Shown: positions 1 to 6,146 of the stretch, in pieces | How the letters are laid out: every line of letters starts with the position of its first letter | Position numbering within the stretch: position 1 is the first letter of the stretch | Origin: Kiloniellales bacterium | GTDB taxonomy: Bacteria > Pseudomonadota > Alphaproteobacteria > Kiloniellales > JAKSBE01 | Length of the DNA: 6,146 bases | Reading direction: 5' to 3' | Assembly: GCA_030067055.1 (NCBI GenBank) | Contig: JASJAL010000342.1 | Span: forward strand, 1 to 6,146 | Notes under the pieces: model-generated | What the model saw: only the letters and a program-made list of their open reading frames with translations | Databases searched by the model: none | What the model was told of the DNA's origin: nothing | Program-made: the position numbers and the translations under genes

Positions 1-588
1 GCCCAAGGAATCCCGAGCGACCTGGTGATCATGAGTGACGATGCCGGTCAATTCAATGTGTTTGACCATGTCTTGTGTTGGATCCATGCCGAGCGCCTCA
101 TCAATCGGCTGATCCCGCTCAATGAGGATCATGAGAAGGCGGTGAACTGGGTCCGGGAACAGATCTGGCAACTGTACGCCGATATCAAGGGTTACAAACG
201 CAATCCGACCCCCGAGCAGGCCGAAGAGATCCGCGCCAGGTTTGAAGAGCTCTGTCGCACCAAAACCTGTTATGAGAGCCTCAACCAGGCTTTGAAGCGT
301 TTGGGAAAGAACCAGGGTGAGCTGCTCCGAGTATTAGACAAACCCTGGATTCCGCTTCACAACAACCTCAGTGAACGAGATATCCGGGATTACGTGAAAA
401 AACGAAAAATCAGTGGCAGCACTCGCAGCGAAGCGGGACGGCAAAGCCGGGATACGTTCGCAAGTCTGAAGAAAACCTGCCGCAAACATGGGATCTCCTT
501 CTGGCACTATCTCCGAGATCGCCTATCTGGAAGCGCACAGATTCCTCGTCTATCCGAGCTGATCCGTCAGGCGGCTACCTGTCGATAA
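1..588 (+). CDS. IS66-like DDE transposase, C-terminal part (5' end outside window)
   Basis: The frame is open from the first base, so the gene begins upstream; 195 C-terminal residues are visible. Its role would be cut-and-paste transposition of its own element. The fragment starts near a SDDAGQF motif (residues 12-18), followed by CWIHAERLI, the pattern around the second catalytic Asp in this type of transposase. A charged helical stretch follows (about 40-100). Then comes HNNLSERDIR (about 120-129), whose Glu is the expected third acidic residue, then a basic KKRKISGSTRSEAGRQSRDTF segment and an FWHYLRDRL tail, which is the layout of the IS66 catalytic C-terminus. The stop (586-588) lies inside a sequence that looks like the end of a different insertion sequence, so the last two residues and the stop may come from a junction. 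The IS66 assignment rests on remembered motifs; another DDE family close to IS66 is possible. Confidence 0.75.
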   Translation, partial: AQGIPSDLVIMSDDAGQFNVFDHVLCWIHAERLINRLIPLNEDHEKAVNWVREQIWQLYADIKGYKRNPTPEQAEEIRARFEELCRTKTCYESLNQALKRLGKNQGELLRVLDKPWIPLHNNLSERDIRDYVKKRKISGSTRSEAGRQSRDTFASLKKTCRKHGISFWHYLRDRLSGSAQIPRLSELIRQAATCR

Positions 589-764
589 TGAGAAGTTACC
601 GTTTTGTACAGATGGAGGCTTGGGTTGGGGGGGCTGATTTTGAGGGGTTAGCCAAGAGAATGGCTTGTTTCGCCGCGAGAGTGCGATTTTCGGTATTCTA
701 CGCGTAGGGTCGTTTTGACCGGCATCGATGCAAAGAGGCCAGCGCAAAGGATGGCGCCCGAAAC
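580..764. other. Spacer between two transposase genes with IS-end-like sequence
   Basis: No credible gene lies here. The stretch starts with TGTCGATAATGAGAAG (580-595), which resembles the TG-starting ends of IS21-type elements as I remember them; the matching opposite end is not in the window. A G-rich tract follows at 622-647 (GGG, a run of seven G at 627-633, GGGG at 644-647). At 698-707 there is a perfect 10-base palindrome, CTACGCGTAG, followed at once by a short inverted repeat, GGTC/GACC, at 708-720. The stretch abuts the 3' end of the IS91 transposase gene, so part of it should belong to that element's terminal (replication end) region. Assignment to one element or the other is inference. 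Confidence 0.4.
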
Positions 765-2224
765 TTACCAGTTGATCCGTTGATCGAACTCGTAGTCTGG
801 AGAGGGTTCGGGTGCGGTCGGATCGTAGTCAGGATCTTGATCGATTGGCGTTTCGAGGGGCGGTGCCCGTGCGCAGGCGATTTGAGGAGGTGTGATTGGC
901 TCACCGATGTGATTGAGTATCCGTTGGATCGAGGCTGGCTCGGTGACAAAGGCGATGATCCGCATCTCGGCCCCACAGTGCGGGCAGAGAAGCGGAAAAC
1001 ATTCATAGATACGAGCCAGTAACATCGCCCACAGTGAGGAAGAAGGCGGTGGAGGGGGTGTATGTTCTGGCTCGAGGGGTGGTTGTGTTTCGCTGGTCGT
1101 AGAAACAGTCGGCGGGTCCGCGTCGATCGGCAATCCGGCCCGCGCCGTGACCGCTTGGCGCAGGGAGGCATTGGGAGCGAGCACGCCAAAGTAGCGAAGT
1201 CGATGCCGTTTCGGCGGTGGGATCAGCAGGGCGATCAGGTCGAGGAACTCCAGCGCGGTCAGGGTGATGGTGGTTTGTCCGTTGGGGCGGGGTTTGGGTA
1301 GGCGGTAGCTGAGCCTCTCGCCTTCTTCGAGCCAAACGAGCCGTTCCGAGGCAAACAGGGGTCGGGCGCAGTAGCGCAACAGCCGCTCCAGCCCTTGGCG
1401 ATCGAAGGGGCCGATGCGCACCGTGGCATCGAGGGAGAATCCGCCGCCATGGGACCACTGACGCATCTGTTCGGCGGCTTCTTTGTCGAGCAATCCCTTG
1501 CGCACAAACAGTCTGAGGAGGCGTTTGCGGATCGTCTCCTGGACGCGCTCGAGGACCTCGTCGGTCAGGGCGCTGGCCTCGAAAAACTGAAGGCCTTGGT
1601 CGGTTTCGGCGAACACCCCGTCGATCAGGCAGCAGTGATCGTGGAGGTGTGCGTTGAGCGCGGAGCCGAATCGGTGAAGGTAGCTCACGGCGCCGGTGCG
1701 TGCCCCCAACGGGGCGCCTGGGCTGCACTCACGCAGCGTTTGCTCGATAATCCGTAAGATGATCCGCAGGGCTCGACTGGCCAGTTCGGGATCGCGGAGC
1801 AGGAAATAGCGCAGTCGTTTTGGGACCGAGATGACCCACTGGCGCACCGGTACGCACGGGAACACCGGAATCGAGGAGGTGGGCGGCGGTCTCGGCCATC
1901 CAGCGGCTGTTGCACGAAGGACACAGGCCGCGCCCTTTGCAGGAGGAAGGCGATCAAAAAATCGTGCCCGCATTGGTCGCAATGAGCCCGTGCAAAGCCG
2001 TGGGCCAAAATGCCGCAGGTCAAATAGCGGCGCAGATCCTGCTCGACATAGTGGGGTATCGGATCGTAGTCCGGATCGGCCTCACGCCGGATAGCTAACC
2101 AGGTCTCGAGCGCTCGTTGCACGAGCTGATAGACCACGGTGCGTTCCGGGCGCCGGCGCCGATAAACACCGGGCTCGTGAGAGGGTCCTGCGTGTTGGTG
2201 AGTAGCCGCGTGGGGGTTTGACAT
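765..2224 (-). pseudogene. IS91-family HUH (Y-type) transposase, frame broken twice
   Basis: Joining three frames gives about 485 residues, a normal length for the family, which moves single-stranded DNA by rolling-circle transposition. From the N-terminus: the RRRRPERTVVYQLVQRALETW segment typical of IS91 starts; a four-Cys zinc finger, CDQCGHDF (about 82-89) with SCKGRGLCPSC (94-104); VPVRQWVISVPKRLRYFL; the HUH metal site HLHDH (192-196, at 1635-1649); the expected catalytic Tyr in RYCARP (Tyr 284, about 1373), with only one Tyr where classical IS91 has two; and a C-terminal CPHCGAEMRI zinc motif (413-416 for the Cys pair). The frame changes at about 1945 (one extra base after the codons for IAF) and again at about 1866-1870 (before VFPCVPV). 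Both are net +1, and no in-frame stops have accumulated. The ATG at 2224 (MSNPHAATHQ) is preferred over an upstream GTG at 2320. The domains are clear. Whether the shifts are real or sequencing errors is open. Confidence 0.85.
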
Positions 2225-2561
2225 CCTTGTCTTGGGCGGTGAAAAGGCGTCCGCTCCCGGTGAACCGAGACCGGCGCGAGGTTGGTATCCATTCCTGTGG
2301 ACACCTTGCTGATTCAGCACGCAAGAATGTGTATACGGCGAAAACGGGTAGCCGTCATCAACATCGTGCTGAACTTACAGCGCCATGTCGTCGACGATAG
2401 CGGCCTGAAAAGCCAGAACCTGAGAAGGCGCCGGCTCACGGCCGGGCCGTCATCGAAGACGAAGGTGAGCGCATCGAGCCGGGCGGTGAGGCAGACAGTC
2501 GTGGGGTCGACGTGCTGAGTCGACAAGCGGGTGTGACGTAAGTCTCACGAGTGTCCTGAAA
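2225..2561. other. Gene-free stretch upstream of the IS91 transposase
   Basis: I recognise no protein here. Short frames exist on both strands, but they lack family motifs and overlap one another, as chance frames do in GC-rich DNA. The stretch probably contains the origin-side end of the IS91 element plus older flanking DNA, but I cannot place the boundary. Small structures are present: GTCGAC repeated with a 7-base gap near 2506-2523, and an imperfect hairpin at 2531-2548 (GTGTGAC/GTCTCAC, one mismatch, loop GTAA) just before the MITE-like element. Confidence 0.5.
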
Positions 2562-2663
2562 CCTAGTACAGCGGCGCCTAATTCTCGGTAACACGGATTC
2601 GGTGGATGCGCTGCGTTTATCCACCTATGGTTGTTATCAGAACTCGAGCGCCGCTGTACTAGG
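2562..2663. mobile_element. MITE-like palindromic element, IS630/Tc1-mariner type
   Basis: A 16-base perfect inverted repeat, CCTAGTACAGCGGCGC (2562-2577) and its complement (2648-2663), bounds about 100 bases. The complementarity continues inward with small mismatches (AATTCTCGGTAACA against TGTTATCAGAACT) to a perfect GGTGGAT/ATCCACC pair (2601-2607 and 2619-2625) around an 11-base loop, so the whole element can fold into one long hairpin. Each end carries a TA (2564-2565 and 2660-2661), as expected for the TA target duplication of IS630/Tc1-mariner elements. It is far too short to encode a transposase, so it would be mobilised in trans. The family is inferred from the TA and the end style. 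Other copies in the genome would confirm it. Lying 33 bases past the BatE-like stop codon, it may also act as a transcription barrier. Confidence 0.7.
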
Positions 2664-2696
2664 CGCGGAACCCTCATTCGCCCCGTTACCCACAGG

Positions 2697-3484
2697 CTAG
2701 GAATCGGCGCCCAGCAATTCGGCGGAACCTCGCGTTACCCAGGCGTCGCGGCCGTTGGCGAGGACGATGTGGACCCAACGCTCGCGCGACTCGCGGATCG
2801 TAACCTCGGTCCCGCCGGGCAGCGGCTCGGCGAAACGCACCGGGGAATTGGGAGAGTCGGCGGCGCGGGCGATGGTCTCGTCGGCGATGAGCACCGCCTG
2901 CGTGGCGCCGCCGGCGCGCGCCTCGATGGCCACTGAGGTCAGCAGCCCGAGCCAGGCCAGCAGGGGCAGGGTCGCCAGGTTACGGGCGAGGGGGGAGCGC
3001 CAGCGGATGGCGATCGCGAACAACAGGGCGGCGAGGAGGAAAGAGAAGGCGGCGACAGCGGCCTGCTCGGCGCGGTTCAGGAGGGGACGCCAAAAGAAAA
3101 AGCTCTGCAGCGCGCCCTCGGGCTCGGGTCGGGGTACCCACGTCGGCAGCAGGGTACGGGTGTGGCGCAGGTTCTGGCGTGCCCGCGCGTGGTTGGGGTC
3201 GAGCGCCAGGGCGCGCTGGTAGGCCAGGATGGCCGGTCCCAGTCGCTCAGCCTGCAGCGCGGCATTGCCCAGGTTGGTGTAGAGATCGGCCGAGCGCGCG
3301 CCCTGGGTTGCGGCGTGCTCGAACAGCCCGGCGGAAGCCGGCAAGGCGCTCCTCCCGCCGGGTCGCTTCCTGCGCCTGGGAATAGACGAGGATCGCCTGT
3401 TCCAGAGTCTCGTCGGGCATGACGGCAATCGCCGGCGGTGCGAGGCAGATCCACAGGATCGCGAGCCAGCTTGAGGTTCAACAC
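2697..3484 (-). pseudogene. BatE-like TPR / two-TM / SH3 protein, frame broken near N-terminus
   Basis: Counting from the ATG at 3420 and joining frames gives about 240 residues. An amphipathic start (MPDETLEQAILVYSQAQEA) leads to TPR units (about 45-90: DLYTNLGNAALQ, AILAYQRALALDPNHARARQNL) and the linker LLPTWVPRPEPEG. Two hydrophobic helices follow (about 121-139 and 148-166), then a bacterial SH3-like domain (about 174-239, with GTEVTIRE and RDAWVTRGS). This order matches BatE, the last protein of the Bat aerotolerance operon, a membrane-anchored scaffold of poorly defined role. The frame jumps by net +1 at about 3327. Further upstream, a hydrophobic run encoded at 3452-3421 (LAILWICLAPPAIAV) reads as a signal peptide but has no start codon in frame; a GTG/TTG at 3484-3479 is in another frame, implying a second net +1 shift near 3450. 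No batA-D genes are present. The family call is good; the state of the gene (decayed or misread) is uncertain. Confidence 0.7.
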
Positions 3485-3740
3485 ATGATTGACGAAGGCG
3501 TGAGGTCCACAATACTTCTGCTCACCGGAATGGGCATTGCGATGACGATTGTTGGCGCCGTTCACCGCGCATCAACTCGAAATGCAGAAACGGAAGAGCG
3601 CGGCGCGGATAGAAGCAGACCGGCAGTTGGACCAGGAGCTGGCGGAAGTCGAGACGCGATTCGGCAAGAAGCCAAACCTCACCTTGATCCTCGCCGATAG
3701 TGTTGTTAGACGGGAACTCGGCTCTTACAGCGGCGCCAAG
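3485..3740 (+). pseudogene. Secreted sulfatase, N-terminal remnant
   Basis: A signal-peptide-like segment (RSTILLLTGMGIAMTIV, with starts possible at ATG 3485, GTG 3500 or ATG 3530) is followed, after a net +1 shift at about 3551, by LAPFTAHQLEMQKRKSAARI and a charged helix. It then reaches FGKKPNLTLILAD and RELGSYSG (to 3740). KPNxxLILAD..xxxELGSY is the first strand and metal-binding loop of alkaline-phosphatase-superfamily sulfatases (usually LADDxGYGELGSY). The second Asp of the usual Asp-Asp metal pair is replaced by Ser (codon 3699-3701). Beyond 3740 nothing resembles a sulfatase: the Cys/Ser-x-Pro-x-Arg active-site motif and the rest of the family's usual 400-600 residues are missing, and the downstream DNA is the 3' end of the opposite-strand cytochrome gene. 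It is read as a dead 5' fragment left by a rearrangement. It rests on one motif block plus the signal sequence, so confidence is moderate. Confidence 0.55.
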
Positions 3741-3770
3741 GCCTGCCGGAGGCCGGACGTGAACTCGCCT

Positions 3771-6002
3771 TCACGGCGAGGCAGCGCGCAGCTTGTTGGC
3801 GTAGTCGCGGGCTTTCCCCTGATTCCCCAAGTCGCGGTGGAACGTGGCCAACGCAGACAGGATTTCGGTATTGTTTGGGTGCTTACCGTGGGCCCCCTCG
3901 AGAACCGCAATCGCCTCGCTGGCACTGCCGATTGAATTGAGCGCGACCGCGTAGACGTAAACATAGCGCGCAATTCCGGGGGCCAGTGTCGCCGCCCGTC
4001 GAAGCTCATCAAGGGCTTGACGAAGACGCTTCATTCGCACCAGAGACAGACCGAGGGCATGGTGAAGATCCGCGTTGCCAGGGAGGCGTTGGGTGCCGCG
4101 TTGCAAGACCTGTTGGGCCTCGGCCTCGTTGCCCTGGGCACGGTGAAGATCTGCCAGATTCACATAGGCGGCGGCAAAGTTCGGACTGATCTCGATCGCC
4201 AGGCGATAGGCGGCAATCGCCTTGGTCGTGTCGCCTTGCGCGGCGTAGAAGTTCCCGAGATTGATCTGCGCCTCGGGGCGCTCGGCGCTCACCTGCTGGG
4301 CGGTGACGAACTCCTGTCGCGCTCTTGCCAAGACGAGGCGGCGATGCGCGGGCAACTGGCCCGCGGGGATGGAGGCCAACACCCGCGCCGCCTCGATGCG
4401 CACCCCGCGCGCCGGATCGCTCAGGGCCGGAAACGCGAGTCGTACGCGTAGGGCCGCCGGCGCGAACTCCAACGCTCGCAGGGCGGACACACGCAGGCCG
4501 GGGTTGTCATCGGCCAACCCCGAGGAGAGCACGTCTGCGGTGTCGGCGCTCAAATAGGGGCCTAACTCGGCAAGTGCCGTGGCGCGGACGATGTTCGGGC
4601 TTTGCGGACTGCGCACGATCTCAGCCAGGGCCTCGCCGGCCCCCGGTTCGCCGCTGCGGCCGGCCGCCAGTGCCTCGGCGTAGCTCGAGAAGCCGGTCGG
4701 CTCTCCGCCATACTGCGTCTCGATGTGCCGAGCCGCCCAATCTGCCGTCTTGTCCTTGTGGCAATTGTTACACGCGTTGGGAGTGCCGAGCTCAATCGAA
4801 AGATGGGGGCGCGGGATGCGCATGCTGTGATCATGCCGTGGATCCACGACCATGTAGGTCTTGGGGGGCATGTGACATTCGGCACAGCTCGCCCCTTCGG
4901 ATCCGGGTCGATGAAAGTGATGGCCGGCTTGGTCGTACTTCGCGGCCAGGTGACAGTTCAGGCAGACGCCGTTGCCGGCAACCCGCAACTTCAGGCTGTG
5001 GGGCTCATGGCAATCGCTACAGGTCACGCCGGCCTGATACATCTTGCTCTGAACGAAGGAGCCGTACACGTAGACCTCGTCGTTTATCTGACCATCGACG
5101 TGGTACATGCCCTGATCCAAGAGCCGGGGAACATAGTGATCCAGCAGCGGCTCGCCATGGGCATAGCGCGTCGAAATCGCCGTACGACGGGAATGACAGC
5201 GAGCGCACATTTCGATTTCCTTGTCGGTGCGGCGAACCTCGCTGCGAGTGGCGTTCCCGGTGCCCGGGTCAATCGTCCAATGGACGTCCCTGCGCTCGTC
5301 GAGTCGAATTGCGAAACCCCTGCCGACAACGCGCTTCTCGCTTCCCGGCACCTTCCTGGCCCACGCCACATGCTCCGATCCCGGCCCGTGGCAGGCCTCG
5401 CAGGACACGTCGATCTCCGACCATGTCGTCGCAAACGTCTTAGTGCGCGCGTCATAGTTCTTCCGGAGATTCGTGGAATGACATTCTGCGCACCTGCTGT
5501 TCCAGTTCTGGCTCGGCCGGGTCCAGTGCAGCTCGTCCTCGTGGGATATCCGCTCGTCGGGATAAAGATGGAACCAGCGCTGACCGCCCTCGTGTTTCGC
5601 ACGCGTGTCCCAGGCCAGGCTCAAAGCCTGCAACCGACCGCCCGGAAATTCGATCAGGTACTGTTGCAGCGGATCGACGCCGAACGTGTATTTGATCTTG
5701 TAGTCCCGAAGCTTGCCGTCCGGCCCTTCGGTTTTAACGATGTACCGATCGTCTTCCTGGTAGAACGTCGTGGTCACGCCAAACTGGGTCAAGCTCACAT
5801 CGTCGAAGTCGCCCAAAACCGTGCTCTTATTGGCGACCTGCATGGCCTTGTCATGATGTGAACCGGCCCAAAGGCTCGCCTGCTGCAGGTGGCATTCTGT
5901 GCAGACTTCACGACCAAGATAACTGAACGGCGCGACCTCGGCCGCACTGACTCCTGCAGTCAGTACGAAAATGGCGAAGGAGAGAACAGAGGTTCGATAC
6001 AT
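3771..6002 (-). CDS. Exported octaheme c-type cytochrome with HEAT-like and TPR repeats
   Basis: Intact, 743 residues. The ATG at 6002 gives a signal peptide (MYRTSVLSFAIFVLTAGVSA, cleavage probably near residue 21), so it acts in the periplasm. Eight CxxCH haem-binding motifs lie at Cys 34, 171, 201, 266, 328, 347, 373 and 411, within a cytochrome c554/multihaem-type domain. Many extra His residues (SHHDKAM, GHHFHRP, DPRHDHSMRIPRPH) could serve as distal haem ligands. A HEAT-like helical region follows (about 455-545), then about five TPR units (about 575-740; NLGNFYAAQGDTTKAIAAY is typical). Members of this family are known only as multihaem TPR proteins, and their substrate is not established. 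Electron transfer within a protein complex held by the TPR part is inference. Maturation needs cytochrome c assembly proteins encoded elsewhere. No clear Shine-Dalgarno or promoter is visible in the 144 bases upstream. It shows no frame damage, unlike the genes beside it. Confidence 0.9.
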   Translation of the reverse strand: MYRTSVLSFAIFVLTAGVSAAEVAPFSYLGREVCTECHLQQASLWAGSHHDKAMQVANKSTVLGDFDDVSLTQFGVTTTFYQEDDRYIVKTEGPDGKLRDYKIKYTFGVDPLQQYLIEFPGGRLQALSLAWDTRAKHEGGQRWFHLYPDERISHEDELHWTRPSQNWNSRCAECHSTNLRKNYDARTKTFATTWSEIDVSCEACHGPGSEHVAWARKVPGSEKRVVGRGFAIRLDERRDVHWTIDPGTGNATRSEVRRTDKEIEMCARCHSRRTAISTRYAHGEPLLDHYVPRLLDQGMYHVDGQINDEVYVYGSFVQSKMYQAGVTCSDCHEPHSLKLRVAGNGVCLNCHLAAKYDQAGHHFHRPGSEGASCAECHMPPKTYMVVDPRHDHSMRIPRPHLSIELGTPNACNNCHKDKTADWAARHIETQYGGEPTGFSSYAEALAAGRSGEPGAGEALAEIVRSPQSPNIVRATALAELGPYLSADTADVLSSGLADDNPGLRVSALRALEFAPAALRVRLAFPALSDPARGVRIEAARVLASIPAGQLPAHRRLVLARARQEFVTAQQVSAERPEAQINLGNFYAAQGDTTKAIAAYRLAIEISPNFAAAYVNLADLHRAQGNEAEAQQVLQRGTQRLPGNADLHHALGLSLVRMKRLRQALDELRRAATLAPGIARYVYVYAVALNSIGSASEAIAVLEGAHGKHPNNTEILSALATFHRDLGNQGKARDYANKLRAASP

Positions 6003-6074
6003 CAGCGAGGCGCGAGGGGCGTTTCAGAGGTCGAGAACAAGGTTTTCCATACTTCGAGATCGAATCCGTTTTAG

Positions 6075-6146
6075 CGCCGGAGCAGATCCCGACGCCGCAA
6101 CGGCCGCTTCATCACCATCCTGCCGCACTCAGGCCAGAATTGGAAT
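6075..6146 (+). pseudogene. Possible transposase fragment running off the window
   Basis: After an in-frame TAG (6072-6074) the frame reads RRNGRFITILPHSGQNWN to the window end. RGRFITVLP-like wording, a basic turn followed by a beta strand, occurs in several DDE transposases of the IS4/IS1634 type. With only 24 residues the match may be chance. If real, it would be an internal piece of an insertion sequence, and it would place the edge of a mobile element about 70 bases upstream of the cytochrome start. Confidence 0.2.

Noticed and set aside
550..747. A 65-residue frame on the - strand between the transposases
   Set aside because: It is low-complexity and Pro/Gln-rich, runs over the 3' end of the IS66-like gene and IS-end sequence, and shows no start signal or domain.
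1003..1757. Open frames on both strands inside the IS91 gene (1003-1728 on -, 1395-1757 on +)
   Set aside because: They overlap the HUH-motif reading frame and have no recognisable motifs.
2314..2677. Three short - strand frames upstream of the IS91 gene
   Set aside because: They overlap each other in different frames, two run into the hairpin element, and none has a family motif.
3740..3780. Two small hairpins (GGCCT/AGGCC at 3740-3754 and CTCGCC/GGCGAG at 3764-3780) as a terminator for the cytochrome gene
   Set aside because: Neither is followed by a T run on the - strand, and one spans the stop codon. Stems of 5-6 bases are frequent at this GC content.
4602..5861. A 419-residue open frame on the + strand, and a 372-residue one at 4325-5443
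   Set aside because: Both are antisense to the cytochrome gene, whose haem motifs and repeats are unmistakable. Their translations show no domains, and long antisense frames are common in GC-rich DNA.
6003..6146. A sigma-70 promoter for the cytochrome gene
   Set aside because: I found no convincing -35/-10 pair and no Shine-Dalgarno before the ATG. Weak TATGGA-like wording alone is not enough.

Overview
The window looks like a piece of a GC-rich proteobacterial chromosome, most likely gammaproteobacterial. That is inferred from the high GC coding sequence, the IS91 subtype, the BatE-type protein and the octaheme TPR cytochrome, and no marker gene fixes the taxon. It has one large intact gene; the rest is transposase genes, insertion debris and damaged genes.

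Layout along the + strand: 1-588 is the 3' part of an IS66-like transposase gene. 580-764 is a short G-rich, palindrome-rich spacer that seems to begin with the end of another insertion sequence. 765-2224 (-) is an IS91-family HUH transposase gene whose reading frame is broken twice. 2225-2561 holds no recognisable gene. 2562-2663 is a near-perfect hairpin element with TA-containing ends, a likely IS630/Tc1-mariner-type MITE. 2697-3484 (-) is a BatE-like TPR/two-helix/SH3 protein with a broken frame in its N-terminal part. 3485-3740 (+) is a 5' remnant of a secreted sulfatase gene. 3771-6002 (-) is an intact 743-residue exported octaheme c-type cytochrome with HEAT-like and TPR repeats. 6075-6146 (+) may be another transposase fragment running off the window.

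The cytochrome is the only gene that looks fully functional: a signal peptide, eight CxxCH haem sites and a C-terminal protein-interaction module, so a periplasmic electron-transfer role is likely, but its substrate is unknown. The BatE-like gene has lost its usual batA-D neighbours, and the sulfatase has lost its catalytic core. The five frame breaks between 1.86 and 3.56 kb are all net +1, which could mean decay of an insertion-rich island or insertion-type sequencing errors. I see no rRNA, tRNA or CRISPR array, and no convincing new multi-gene system.
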